Assembly (NCBI GenBank): GCA_014843695.1
Contig: CM026391.1
Location: forward strand, 41,640,598-41,704,597
Source: Archivesica marissinica
Lineage: Eukaryota > Mollusca > Bivalvia > Venerida > Vesicomyidae
Direction: 5' to 3'
DNA length: 64,000 bases
Both the position numbers and the translations under genes were made by a program. Numbering within the stretch: position 1 is the first letter of the stretch; every line of letters starts with the position of its first letter. Shown here one piece after another: positions 1-14,466 of this stretch. The notes below the pieces were generated by a model. That model had not been told where the DNA came from, ran no database searches, and worked only from the letters and a program-made list of their open reading frames with translations.

Positions 1-3000
1 TATTACACCTGAAAGCCACTCCTTGGATTTTACAATCCAAAACAGAAGCAGTTAGAAAACTTTTGCGAAATAAAATGTAACACTGACTGGTAATATTTCT
101 TTTGAATAATACTATGGTAGTATACAATGAGGAATTACAAGTACCATAACTGTTTTAGACACTTTTAATCATCAATTATAAACAGCCTCAACATAATTTA
201 TCAGGGTGGGGGCAATATTATGGGAACAATGTTGCACTTTCTAAGTAACATTGACTGATGGCAATATTCTTATATTGCTTATGGGCAATATCTTATATAG
301 CCCTTGCTTACAGAATATGATGTATTGAAGGTTTTTTTGGTCTTATCACTCTTTTAACATATTTCAGTTCTGTTGGTGCTGATAAGAGTTACTGGTAAGC
401 TGACAGTAATAATGCAGTGAAACTCAAACTCATGACCCCATGATTGGGAGGTCAGATCATCAATTAAACCATAGGTCAGCAACTTGTATGTGCAATAAAT
501 GAATAAATAAATTCATGTGATATAAAGATGAACCCTTCATGTCAAGTGAAACTGATGACTTGGAGGAGACTTATCATAATACCTAACGTTTTTATCCATC
601 CTCTTTTGAGTCATGTTTCACAAATAATAAAAACATAGACAGTAAAGATCACCAGTTTGCATCTTACTAAAATAACCAAGTAAAGACTGTTTCAGTGAAT
701 CAAATTCTTACAGAAAACTAGAAAAGGAAGTTTTCATTGTGCATGTAACTAAATTAAGTGCTTTCAAACAATATCTAGGGTATTAACATGCTGATTTAAA
801 GTACTTTTTCAAAAAGATGAAATAATCTTCATTAACTCATAAGTCATTAATAGTGGTTTTGAATGAAATAAAAACATTGTTCAAAAGTAGCTTTTCCTAC
901 AAATAGACTAGTTTCGCCCTAAAAATTATGATCATCACATCTGCATTTCAGCGCGAAACTAGTCTATTTGACATATTTATTTATTTTCCAATATTCTTCA
1001 ATAAAATATGTTCATAAAGATTACAGTATGCTCTTATAAAGGGAATTTCTTGTCAAAGTTATTGCAAGTTTCAAAATATGAAAGTTTTTTGCTTCTCCTG
1101 TAAAATTCTGAAAAATGCAGATAGACTAGTTTCGCATTAAGCCCTCGATGTGCAATATCGCGTTATACTATAATACTGTGATCTACATGTCACAAGACAA
1201 TAAAGTCTTGCACCCATATCCATGGATCCAACAGTATGCATTAAAATTACAGAGTTATGGACTAAAATACTTTTAGTTAAGACTATGAAGTTAACAATAT
1301 GTGTACTAAGAAGATTAAGAGCAAGTGGACTGTCTTAATATGTATCTGTACTATGATAGTTCATAACTGATCCGCCGAGTACATATAATTATAACCAGTC
1401 ATACAGATAGATAGCCGGTAATAACAAATCTCCCATATACATGGGAACTTATAATTGTGTTTATATATCACATTTGTGTCCTCAGCCCACTATGTCGCTT
1501 GGACATCTTTTTTAACATATTTAAGAAAGATCAAACTAATATGGGTTACCCGTAAAACATAAATATATAGCTAAACCCATATTTCTTTGCAGTAAGCTGC
1601 AATAAGTGAAAGTTCATTTTCACTTGAAACATAGTATGTTACTGAGGATGTGATTTTGTGTTCCCTCCCTCATATTCCCGCCCCCATGTTTTATATTTCC
1701 CCGTGTACTAGGATCATTAATTGTTATAAAATAACAACTATACCCTGTGTGACAACATTTATGATCAGTACGTTAAAACACTTCCGTAGCAATTCCAACG
1801 GTCTCCTTAGTAGAGCCAGTAAAATTGTAATAATGTTTAAAATATACTCAAGTATTTACATTAAAAAAACAGGCACATAGGGAATAGCCAAACAAATAAT
1901 AACCGTAGATCCTTGTCGAATTAAAAAACTTGTATGGCAGTAATCCGGTTCCATTGTTCATGCTTACTTTTTCTGAGATAGACTGACGGCACGCAGGCAT
2001 TTTTCGCGACAAGACTATTCCCATTGATAATCGGTTTGCTGTCATAATGTTCCTATCTATGCTTGTTTTACTAAATTAAACTAAACTGGATTCGTGCATG
2101 GATTTGGACAATGAAGAATTACATAAAAAAGTGACCTGAAACGATAATTGAAATTTCCTCGAACACCCTAGTATAATTCCAGGGATAAAGTATCATTTTT
2201 GCAAGAATTTTGAGACATATTATCATTCCTCTACCTCAGGAATGTGTACCGAGTTGACCTTTGTTAGCGTGGGGACCAAAATACAGACCAGAAAGGTTTA
2301 TTTCAGGTGCGGTTCTAGGGGGTAAGGGGAAATTATAGCAGCTTGCAATAAGTATAGTGTTATATTCTATACATTTTAGGATATTTATCCCAAGAAGCAC
2401 TCACAGGATAGTTTGACTTAGCACATATAATCCCAAAACAAAAAGTCAGAATTGGACAACATTGCCCATATGTCACAGCATAAGGGCCTCAACTGTGGTA
2501 ATACTACAGTTATGTAACCTTATTTAATTGTTTGAAGTCCATATCATATTGATATTTATAGAAAGGCATAAACATTCTGGTGATATTAGATAAATGATCA
2601 TAAAAACTAGGTTATGGTGTATGCATGACACATGTGGTATAATAAATCGGATTTCTCACTTTATGTGGCAACAATCTCAAAGAGCATTTTCTTGGAAAGT
2701 TGACCAACCTCACTCTAGTTTGTTTAATTATGTATATAATGTATATAATTTGTTATCCCTTTATACTTTCAATCTTTTGTGTAATTGACCAAACATCTCT
2801 ATGTTTGGTCAGTTTTGATAAGGGATATTCAAATTTCTATTATCATGATCTGGTCGGGATAACCAGGGACATGTACACTAAGTATATTAGGTACATAGAA
2901 CACACAATAGGTAGCGAGAGTATTCCTCGCCTCGGACTAGCCCAAACGAGGACAAAAACCGCAGCCCCTGGCATCCCGATACAATTGATCATTGGTTTGG

Positions 3001-3343
3001 TACCTAGCCTGGCTGTACTTATCAATTGCTGGATTTCACCTGGTCTGACTCAGACAACATTATTCACATATATTCACAGATATTAATATTTTCCAGGTCG
3101 TTGTAGATTTTCCCACATTGGTTTACTAATTCCAAGGATAGAAATTTATATTGATTTAAGTTTTAGTGATTACTGTAGCCCAAAAAGAGCCCTTAAGATG
3201 AAATTGAAGTAAACTCGTTCACCTGGGGTCAAAACTCTCCCACTCAAATGATGAGAAACCGGCAGTAAAATTGCTTTTCTGAAAGGACTCTAGTGAGGCT
3301 AGTTTCTGCACTACTAACTGGTTTATTGATCTACTAACAAGCT
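1..3343. other. AT-rich non-coding stretch, no gene recognised
   Basis: Only short ORFs (up to about 128 codons) occur here, with no recognisable domain and low-complexity hydrophobic composition. A small fold-back element lies at 901-969 and is listed separately. A short perfect hairpin is seen at 2786-2811 (11-bp arms, TGACCAAACAT and its complement, 4-nt loop). I see no convincing exon, RNA gene or promoter, but an intron of a gene lying outside the window cannot be excluded. Confidence 0.5.
901..969. repeat. Small fold-back (MITE-like) element
   Basis: A perfect 17-bp inverted repeat, AAATAGACTAGTTTCGC at 901-917 and its complement at 953-969, encloses a 35-bp loop. A further direct copy of the core (ATAGACTAGTTTCGC) lies at 1121-1135 with no inverted partner nearby. 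This is compatible with terminal inverted repeats of a small DNA element, with the third copy being the end of another or larger element. No target-site duplication was established. Confidence 0.5.
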
Positions 3344-3419
3344 GCAAAAGTATGGGAACTTGTGTCTGAGCCAGCCATAACTGCACAGGTCTTCTATATT
3401 TTGTCGGACATCTGACAGT

Positions 3420-3790
3420 CTAAGATGTAGGTCTCCAGAGCTTTGTATACTGATGTTTGGGCAGCCTTTCTGGGGTTGAGGACATTCTCAAGATTGCAAC
3501 AGCAACCCGCAGATCAGCTCGATGAGTCCTATGCACACTACAGTCAAGCGGGAAATGTTCGGTGGTGTACTTCACCCGACATGTGGGACAAACCGGATCC
3601 AATTTAAGTATACGTTGTCCATCATTACCAGGCAACAGATTTGTCCACTGTTTCAGTCTACTAATGCACTTATCTATTTTTATAGAATGGGAATAAGGCA
3701 CCGGTCAACTGAGCCCCACAGAGCTCAACTTATAGGTTTGCTTAAAAGGCTTATTATATAAAGTGTGGCTCCAACGGGTAATTGTTTCAG
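3420..3790 (-). pseudogene. LINE C-terminal fragment (post-RT zinc-finger-like end)
   Basis: The minus-strand ORF at 3420-3701 encodes 93 residues with a CPTC...H...DC arrangement (CPTC, then TTEHFPLDC), followed by an arginine-rich run. This spacing is common at the extreme C-terminus of non-LTR retrotransposon ORF2 proteins, downstream of the RT or RNase H domain. No RT or endonuclease motif is visible upstream, because the 40-bp array begins about 170 bp away. I infer a truncated relic. The assignment rests on a short motif only, so an unrelated cysteine-rich peptide is the alternative. Confidence 0.45.
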
Positions 3791-6700
3791 CCCTAGTATT
3801 CGCGTCACATAATCATAGTAGAAATGGTAATCATATATTTATATATATGCAGTCTTAGACATCTAAGAAGTATACATGTAACGGGTATACTATTCATCCG
3901 GTCTACCCCGACTATCGCTGACACAAATTCTTGTGTGAGCGACAGTCGGAGATATGAAAACCGAACACACACTGAGATTACATCACCACGGAGGCTCCAC
4001 AATGGATGACTCCATACCAACATCACGCTGGATGCTCCACAATGGATGGTTCCATACAAACATCACCACGGATACTTCACAATGGATGGCACCGTACCAA
4101 CATCACCACGGAGGATCCACAATTGATGTTTCCATACCAACATCACCACGGAGGCTCCACAATGGATGACTCCATAACAACATCACGACGGAGGCTCCAC
4201 AATGGATGGTTCCATACAAACATCACCACGGAGGCTACATAATGGATGACACCGTACCAACATCACCACGGAGGCTCCAAAATGGATGGCTCCATACCAA
4301 CATCACCCTGGATGCTCCACAATGGATGGTTCCATACAAACATGACCACGGATACTTCACATTGGATGACACCGTATCAACATCACCAGGGAGGCTCCAT
4401 AATGAATGACATCGTACCAACATCACCAGGGAGGCTCCACAATGGATGACACCGTACCAACATCACCACGGAGGGTCCACAATGGATGATTCCATACCAA
4501 TATCACCACGGAGGCTCCACAATGAATGGCTCCATATCAACATCACCATGGAGTCTCCACAATGGATGGCTCCATACCAACATCACCACGGAGACTCCAC
4601 AATGGATGGGTCCATACCAACATCACCACGGAGGCTCCACAATGGATGACTCCATACCAACATCACCATGGAGGCTCCACAATGGATGGATCCATACCAA
4701 CATCACCACGAAGGCTCCACAATGGATGGCTCCATACCAACATCACCACGGTGGCTTCACAATGGATGGCTCCATACCAACATCACCACGGAGGCTCCAC
4801 AATGGATGGCTCCATACCAACATCACCTCGGAGGCTCCACAATGGATAGCTCCATACCAACATCACCACGATGGCTCCACAATGGATGGCACTGAACCAA
4901 CATCACCACGGAGGCTCCACAATGGATGGCTCCATACCAACATCACCCTGGATGCTCCACAATGGATGGTTCCATACCAACATAACCCTGGATGCTCCAC
5001 AATGGATGGTTCCATACCAACATCACCACGGAGGCTCCACAATGGATGACACTCTACCAACATCACCACGGATGCTTCAAAATGGATGGCACCGTACCAA
5101 CATCAACACGGAAGCACCACAATGGATGGTTCCATACCAACATCACCACGGATGCTTCACAATGGATGTCACCGTACCAACATCAACACGGTAGCTCCAA
5201 AATGGATGGTTCCATACTAACATCACCAAGGATGCTTCACAGTGGATGGCACCGTACCAAAATCACCAAGGATGCTCCACAATGGATGGCACCGTACCAT
5301 CATAACCACGCATGCTCCACAATGGATGGCACCGTACCAACATCACGACGGAGGCTCCACAATGAATGGGTCCATACCAACATCACCACGGATGCTATAC
5401 AATGGATGGCACGGTACCAACATCACCACTGATGCTCCACAATTGATAGTTCCAAACGAACATCACGACGGATGCTCCACAATACAAGGTCCCATACCAA
5501 CATCACCACAGAGGCTCCACAATGGATGGTTATATACCAACATCACTAAGGAGGCTCCACAATGGATAACACCGTATCAATATCACCACGGAGGCTCCTC
5601 AATGGATGGTTCCATACCAACATCATCATGAAGGCTCCACAATGGATGTCACCGTACCAACATCACCATGAAGGCTCCACAATAGATGACACCGTACCAA
5701 CATCACCACGGATACTTCACAATGGATGGCACAATACCAACCTCACCACGGAGGCTCCACAATGGATTGTTCCATACTAACGTCACCATGGAGGCTCCAC
5801 AATGGATGGCTCCATACCAACATCACCACGAGGCTCCACAATGGATGATTCCATACTAACATCACCACGGATGGACCACAATAGATGGCACCGTACCAAC
5901 ATCACCACGGAGGCTCCACAATGGATGACTCCATACCAACATCACCCTGGATGGACCACAATGGATGGCACCGTACCAACATCACCACGGAGGCTCCACA
6001 ATGGATGGTTCCATAACAACATCACCACGAAGGCTCCACAATGGATGGTTCCATACCAACATCACCACGGAGGCTCCACAATTGATGTTTCCATACTAAT
6101 ATTACCACGGATACTTCACATTGGATGGCACCGTACCAAAATCACCACGAAGGCTCCACAATGGATGACACCGTACTCATATCACCACGGAGGCTGCAAA
6201 ATGGATGGCTCCATACCAACATCACCACGGAGGATCCACAATCACAATGGAGGGCTCCATACCAACATCACCACGGAGGCTCCAAAATGGATGGCTCCAT
6301 ACCAACATCACCACGGAGGCTCCACAATGGATGGCTCCATACCAACATCACCACGGAGGCTCCACAATGGATGGCTCCATACCAACATCACCATGGAGGC
6401 TCCACACTGGATGGCTCCATACCAACACCACCATGGAGGCTCCACAATGGATGGCTCCATACCAACATCACCGTGGAGGCTCCACAATGGATGGCTCCAT
6501 ACCAAAATCACCATGGAAGCTCCACAACTGATGGCTCCATACCAACATCACTACGGAGGCTCCACAATGGATGGCTCCATACCAACATGACCATGGAGGC
6601 TCCACATTGGATGGCTACATATCAACACCACCTTGGAGGCTCCACAATGGATGGCTCCATACGAACATCACCGCTGAGGCTCCACAATGGATGGCTTCAT

Positions 6701-8892
6701 ACCAACATGACCATGGAGGCTCCACATTGGATGGCTCCATATCAACACCACCATGGAGGCTCCACAATGGATGGCTCCATACGAACATCACCGCTGAGGC
6801 TCCACAATGGATGGCTCCATACCAACATCACCATGAAGGCTCCACAATGGATTGCTCCATACCATCATCATCCCGGAGGCTCCACAATGGATGGCACCGT
6901 ACCATCATCACCAAGCATGTTCCACAATGGATGGCACCGTACCAACATCACCACGGAGGTTCCACAATGGATGGGTCCATACCAACATCACCACGGATGC
7001 TTCACAATGGATGGCACCGTACCAAGATCACCAAGGAGGCACCACAATGGATGGTTCCAAACCAACATCACCACGGATGCTCCACAATGCAAGGTTCCAT
7101 ACCAACATCACCACGGATGCTCTAGAATGGATGGTTATATACCAACATCACTAAGGAGGCTCCACAATGGATGACACCGTATCAACATCACCACGGAGGC
7201 TCCACAATGGATGGTTCCATACCAACATCACCATGAAGGTTCCACAATGGATGACACCGTACCAACATCACCTCGGATACTTCACAATGGATGGCACCAT
7301 ACCAACCACACCATGGAGGCTCCACAATTGATGGTTCCATAACAACATCACGACGGAGGCTCCACAATGGATGCCACCGTACCAACATCACCACGGAGGC
7401 TCCACAATGGATGATTCCATACCAAGATCACCATGGAGGCTCTACGATGGATGACACCGTACCAACATCACCACGAGGCTCCACAATGGATGATTCCATA
7501 CCAACATCACCACGGATGGTCCAAAATGGATGGCTCTATAACAATATTACCACGGAGGCTCCACAATGGATAACTCCATACCAACATCACCATGGAGGCT
7601 CTACAATGGATGGTTCTATACAAACATCACCACGGAGGCTCCACAATGGATGGCACCGTACCAACATCACCACGGAGGCTCCACAATGGATGTTTCCATA
7701 CCAATATCACCATGGAGGCTCCACAATGGATAACTCCATACCAACATCACCACGGAGGATCCACAATGGATGGTTCTATACAAACATCACCACGGAGGCT
7801 CCATAATGGATGACTCCATACAAACATTACCATGGAGGCTCCACAATGGATGGCTCCATACCAACATCCCCATGGAGACTCCACAGTGGATGATTCCATA
7901 CCAACATCACCACGGAGGCTCCACGATGGATGTTTCCATACCACCATCACCACGGAGGCTCCATAATGGATGACTCCATACCACCATCACCACGGAGGAT
8001 CCACAATGGATGACTCCATACCAACATCATCACGGAGGCTCCACAATGGATGGCTCCATACCAACATCACCATGGAGGCTCCACAATGGATGGCCCCCTA
8101 CCAACATCACCACTAAGGCTTCACAATAGATTGCTCCATACCAACATCACCATGGAGGCTCCACATTGGATGGCTCCATATCAACATCACCACGAAGGCT
8201 CCACAATGGATGGCTCCATATCAACATCACCACGAAGGCTTCACAATATATGGCACCATTGCAACATCACCACGAAGGCTCCACAATGGATGGCTCCATA
8301 CCATCATCACCACGGAGGCTCCACAATGGATGGCTCCATACCAACATCACCGCGGAAGCTCCACAATGGATGGCTCCATAGCAACATCACCACGGAGACT
8401 CCACAATGGATGGCTCCAAAACCAACATCACCACGGAGGCTCCACAATGGATGGTTCCATACCCACATCACCATGGAGGCTCCACAATGGATTGTTCTAT
8501 ACCCACATCACCATGGAGGCTCCACAATGGATGCCTCCACAATGGATGGCTCCATACCAACATCACCACGGAGGCTCCACAATGGATGGTTCCATACCAA
8601 CATCACCACGGAGGCTCCACAATGGATGGTTCCATACTAACATCATCACGGAGGCTCCACAATGGATGGTTCCATACCAACATCACCACGGATGCTCCAC
8701 AATGGATGGTGCCATACCAACATCACCATGGAGGCTCCACACTGGATGGTTCCATACCAACATCACCACGGAGGCTCCACAATGGATGGCTACATACTAA
8801 CATCACCTCGGAGTCTCCACTATGGAGAGTTCCATACCAACATCACCACGGAGGCTCCACAATGGATGGTTCCATACCAACATCACCATGGA

Positions 8893-11242
8893 GGCTCCTC
8901 AATGGATGGTTCCATACCAACATCACCATAGAGGCTCCACAATGGATGGTTCCATACCAACATCACCATGGAGGCTCCACAATGGATGCCTCCACAATGG
9001 ATGGCTCCATACCAACATCACCACGGAGGCTCAACATTGGATGTCTCCATACCAACATCACCCCGGAGGCTCCACAATGGATGGCTCCACAATGGATGGC
9101 TCCATACCAACATCACCACGGAGGCTCCACAATGGATGGCTCCATACCAACATAACTATGGAGACTCCACAATGGATGGCTTCATACCAACATCATCACG
9201 GAGGCTCCACAATGGATGGCTCCATACAAACATCACCATGGAGGCTCCACAATGGATGGCTCCATACGAACATCACCACGGATGCTCCTCAATGGATGGC
9301 TCCATACCAACATCACCACGGAGGCTCCACAATGGATGGTTCCATACCCACATCACCATGGAGGCTCCACAATGGATGGTTCCATACCCACATCACCATG
9401 GAAGCTCCACAATGGATGGTTCCATACCAACATCACCACGGAGGCTCCACAATGGATAGCTCCATACCAACATCACCATTGAGGCTACACAATGGATGAC
9501 TCCATACCAACATCACCACGGAGGCTCCACAATGGCTGGCTCCATACCAACATCACCACGGAGGCAACACAATGGATGGCTCCATACAAACATCACCACG
9601 GAGGCTCCACAATGGATGGCTCCATATCAACATCACCACGGAGGCTCCACAATGGATGGTTCCATACCCACATCACCATGGAGGCTCCACAATGGATGGT
9701 TCCATACCCACATCACCATGGATGCTCCACAATGGATGGTTCCATACCAACATCACCACGGAGGCTCCATACTGGATGGTGCCATACCAACATCACCATG
9801 GAGGCTCCACACTGGATGGTTCCATACCAACATCACCACGGAGGCTCCACAATGGATGGCTCCATACCAACATCACCACGGAGGCTCCACAATGGATGGT
9901 TCCATACCAACATCACCACGGAGGCTCCTCAATGGATAGTTCCATACCAACATCACCACGGAGGCTCCACAATGGATGGTTCCACACCAACATCATCACG
10001 GAGGCTCCACAATGGATGGCTCCACAATGGATGGCTCCATACCAACATCACCATGGAGACTCCACAATGGATGGCTCCACAATGGATGGCTCCATACCAA
10101 CATCACCACGGAGGCTCCACAATGGATGGATTCATACCAACATCACCATGGAGGCTCCACAATGGATGGCTCCATACCAACATCACCACGGAGACTCCAC
10201 AATGGATGGCTCCATACCAACATCACCATGGAGGCTCCACAATGGATGGTTCCATACGAACATCACCACGGAGGCTCCACAATGGATGGATCCATAGCAA
10301 CATCACCATGGAGGCTCCACAATGGATGGCTCCATACCAACATCACCACGGAGTCTCCTCAATGGATAGTTCCATACCAACATCACCACGGATGCTCCAC
10401 AATGGATAGTTCCATACCAACATCACCACGGATGCTCCACAATGGATGGTTCCATACCAACATCACCACGGAGGCTCCACAATGGATGGCTCCACAATGG
10501 ATGGCTCCATACCAACATAATCACGGAGGCTCCACAATGGATGGCTCCACAATGGATGGCTCCATACTAACATCACCATGGAGACTCCACAATGCATGGC
10601 TCCACAATGGATGGCTCCATACCAACATCACCACGGATGCTCCACAATGGTTGGCTCCATACTAACATCACCATGGAGGCTCCACAATGGATGGCTCCAT
10701 ACCAACATCACCACGGAGACTCCACAATGGATGGGTCCATACCAACATCACCACGGAGGCTCCACAATGGATTGTTCCATACCAACATCACCTTGGAGAC
10801 TCCACAATGGATGGCTCCATACCAACATTACCACGGAGGCTCCACAATGGATGGCTCCATACCAACATCACCACGGAGGCTCCACAATGGATGGTTCCAT
10901 ACTAACATCACCACGGAGGCTCCACAATGGATGGTTCCATACCAACATCACCACGGAGGCTCCACAATGGATGGTTCCATACCAACATCACCACGGAGGC
11001 ATCTCAATGGATGGTTCCATACCAACATCACCACGGAGGCTCCACAATGGATGGTTCCATACCAACATCACCACGGAGGCTCCACAATAGATGGCTCCAC
11101 AATGGATGTATCCATACCAACATCACCACGGAGGCTCCACAATGGATGGCTCCATACCAACATCACCATGGAGTCTCCACAATGGATGGCTCCACAATGG
11201 ATGGCTCCATACGAACATCATCACGGAGGCTCCACAATGGAT
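8893..11242 (+). repeat. 2350-bp segmental duplication, copy 1
   Basis: This is the first copy of a large block within the 40-bp array. Rare unit variants, such as the two-unit cluster GGCTCCTCAATGG then CACCATAGAGGC, reappear in the same order exactly 2350 bp downstream. The copies differ at only scattered positions (for example 9409 against 11753 region, and around 9602 against 11952). Confidence 0.9.
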
Positions 11243-13592
11243 GGCTCCTCAATGGATGGTTCCATACCAACATCACCATAGAGGCTCCACAATGGATGGT
11301 TCCATACCAACATCACCATGGAGGCTCCACAATGGATGCCTCCACAATGGATGGCTCCATACCAACATCACCACGGAGGCTCAACATTGGATGTCTCCAT
11401 ACCAACATCACCCCGGAGGCTCCACAATGGATGGCTCCACAATGGATGGCTCCATACCAACATCACCACGGAGGCTCCACAATGGATGGCTCCATACCAA
11501 CATAACTATGGAGACTCCACAATGGATGGCTTCATACCAACATCATCACGGAGGCTCCACAATGGATGGCTCCATACAAACATCACCATGGAGGCTCCAC
11601 AATGGATGGCTCCATACGAACATCACCACGGATGCTCCTCAATGGATGGCTCCATACCAACATCACCACGGAGGCTCCACAATGGATGGTTCCATACCCA
11701 CATCACCATGGAGGCTCCACAATGGATGGTTCCATACCCACATCACCATGGACGCTCCACAATGGATGGTTCCATACCAACATCACCACGGAGGCTCCAC
11801 AATGGATAGCTCCATACCAACATCACCATTGAGGCTACACAATGGATGACTCCATACCAACATCACCACGGAGGCTCCACAATGGCTGGCTCCATACCAA
11901 CATCACCACGGAGGCAACACAATGGATGGCTCCATACAAACATCACCACGGAAGCTCCACAATGGATGGCTCCATATCAACATCACCACGGAGGCTCCAC
12001 AATGGATGGTTCCATACCCACATCACCATGGAGGCTCCACAATGGATGGTTCCATACCCACATCACCATGGATGCTCCACAATGGATGGTTCCATACCAA
12101 CATCACCACGGAGGCTCCATACTGGATGGTGCCATACCAACATCACCATGGAGGCTCCACACTGGATGGTTCCATACCAACATCACCACGGAGGCTCCAC
12201 AATGGATGGCTCCATACCAACATCACCACGGAGGCTCCACAATGGATGGTTCCATACCAACATCACCACGGAGGCTCCTCAATGGATAGTTCCATACCAA
12301 CATCACCACGGAGGCTCCACAATGGATGGTTCCACACCAACATCATCACGGAGGCTCCACAATGGATGGCTCCACAATGGATGGCTCCATACCAACATCA
12401 CCATGGAGACTCCACAATGGATGGCTCCACAATGGATGGCTCCATACCAACATCACCACGGAGGCTCCACAATGGATGGATTCATACCAACATCACCATG
12501 GAGGCTCCACAATGGATGGCTCCATACCAACATCACCACGGAGACTCCACAATGGATGGCTCCATACCAACATCACCATGGAGGCTCCACAATGGATGGT
12601 TCCATACGAACATCACCACGGAGGCTCCACAATGGATGGATCCATAGCAACATCACCATGGAGGCTCCACAATGGATGGCTCCATACCAACATCACCACG
12701 GAGTCTCCTCAATGGATAGTTCCATACCAACATCACCACGGATGCTCCACAATGGATAGTTCCATACCAACATCACCACGGATGCTCCACAATGGATGGT
12801 TCCATACCAACATCACCACGGAGGCTCCACAATGGATGGCTCCACAATGGATGGCTCCATACCAACATAATCACGGAGGCTCCACAATGGATGGCTCCAC
12901 AATGGATGGCTCCATACTAACATCACCATGGAGACTCCACAATGCATGGCTCCACAATGGATGGCTCCATACCAACATCACCACGGATGCTCCACAATGG
13001 TTGGCTCCATACTAACATCACCATGGAGGCTCCACAATGGATGGCTCCATACCAACATCACCACGGAGACTCCACAATGGATGGGTCCATACCAACATCA
13101 CCACGGAGGCTCCACAATGGATTGTTCCATACCAACATCACCTTGGAGACTCCACAATGGATGGCTCCATACCAACATTACCACGGAGGCTCCACAATGG
13201 ATGGCTCCATACCAACATCACCACGGAGGCTCCACAATGGATGGTTCCATACTAACATCACCACGGAGGCTCCACAATGGATGGTTCCATACCAACATCA
13301 CCACGGAGGCTCCACAATGGATGGTTCCATACCAACATCACCACGGAGGCATCTCAATGGATGGTTCCATACCAACATCACCACGGAGGCTCCACAATGG
13401 ATGGTTCCATACCAACATCACCACGGAGGCTCCACAATGGATGGCTCCACAATGGATGTCTCCATACCAACATCACCACGGAGGCTCCACAATGGATGGC
13501 TCCATACCAACATCACCATGGAGTCTCCACAATGGATGGCTCCACAATGGATGGCTCCATACGAACATCATCACGGAGGCTCCACAATGGAT
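11243..13592 (+). repeat. 2350-bp segmental duplication, copy 2
   Basis: This second copy lies directly adjacent to copy 1. Similarity ends near 13592, where GGCTCCTCAATGG of the expected next unit is replaced by GGCTCTACAATGG. Near-identity over about 60 variant-bearing units indicates a very recent unequal exchange, or else an assembly duplication. Confidence 0.9.
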
Positions 13593-14306
13593 GGCTCTAC
13601 AATGGATGATTCCATACTAACATCACCACGGAGGCTCCACAATGGATGGCTCCACAATGGCTGGCTCCATACCAACATCATCACGGCGGCTCCACAATGG
13701 ATGGCTCCACAATGGATGGCTCCATACCAACATCACCATGGAGACTCCACAATGGATGGCTGCACAATGGATGGCTCCATACCAACATCATCACGGAGGC
13801 TCCACAATGGATGACTCCATACTAACATCACCACGGAGGCTCCACAATGGATGACTCCATACCAACATCATCACGGAGACTCCACAATGGATGACTCCAT
13901 ACCAACATCACCACGGAGGCTCCACAATGGATGTCTCCATACCAACATCACCACGGAGGCTCCACAATGGATGGCTCCATACCAACATCACCATGGAGAC
14001 TCCACAATGGATGGCTCCATACTAACATCATCACGGAGGCTCCACAATGGATGATTCCATACCAACATCACCAAGGAGGCTCCACAATGGATGATTCCAT
14101 ACCAACATCACCACGGAGGGTCCACACTGGATGGCTCCACAATGGATGGATCCATACCAACATCACCATGGAGACTCCACAATGGATGGCTCCATACCAA
14201 CATCACCAAGTAGGCTCCACAATGGATGGCTCCGTATCAACATCACCAGGGAGGGTCCACAATGGATGTCACCGTACCATCTTCACAACGGAGGCTCCAC
14301 AATAGA

Positions 14307-14466
14307 CCACCTCATTACCCATAATAGGGGGAGGACTTAAACTAATGTTGTCAGAACTTGTTGTCCAACCCTTTTTGTCTGTATTTCCTTGTATATATGA
14401 ATAATTGTGTAGAATGTGTTGATTATATATATGTATAGAGCAAATAAAATATTATTAAACTAAACC
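14307..14466 (+). mobile_element. Possible retroposon 3' end flanking the array
   Basis: Immediately after the last 40-bp unit comes a unique tail with an AATAAA signal (about 14443) and a terminal TTAAACTAAAC motif, resembling the 3' UTR end of a non-LTR element. No coding part is attached, since the sequence to the left is the minisatellite. The call is inferred from the tail only. An ordinary polyadenylation-like AT-rich stretch is equally possible. Confidence 0.3.

Larger units (their letters stand above)
3965..14306 (+). repeat. 40-bp minisatellite array, about 250 units
   Basis: A 40-bp unit with core GGAGGCTCCACAATGGATGG followed by CTCCATACCAACATCACCAC repeats head to tail for more than 10 kb. 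Single-base variation is frequent in the left half, where CACCGTACC and TCCATACC unit types are mixed. The right half is more homogeneous and carries 15-bp partial duplications that give 55-bp units. Occasional units have indels (for example near 5829, 6241 and 7473). The consensus contains no stop codon in any plus frame, so long ORFs appear in all three frames; I regard these as by-products of the repeat and not as genes. Confidence 0.97.

Noticed and set aside
2700..3086. 128-codon hydrophobic ORF as a membrane protein gene
   Set aside because: It is low-complexity AT-rich translation with no homology cue, and an equally plausible minus-strand ORF overlaps it.
4446..12759. Long plus-strand ORFs (up to 349 codons) over the 40-bp array as a His-rich repeat-protein gene
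   Set aside because: All three frames are open simultaneously because the unit lacks stop codons, substitutions are not codon-aware, and there is no unique flanking coding sequence.
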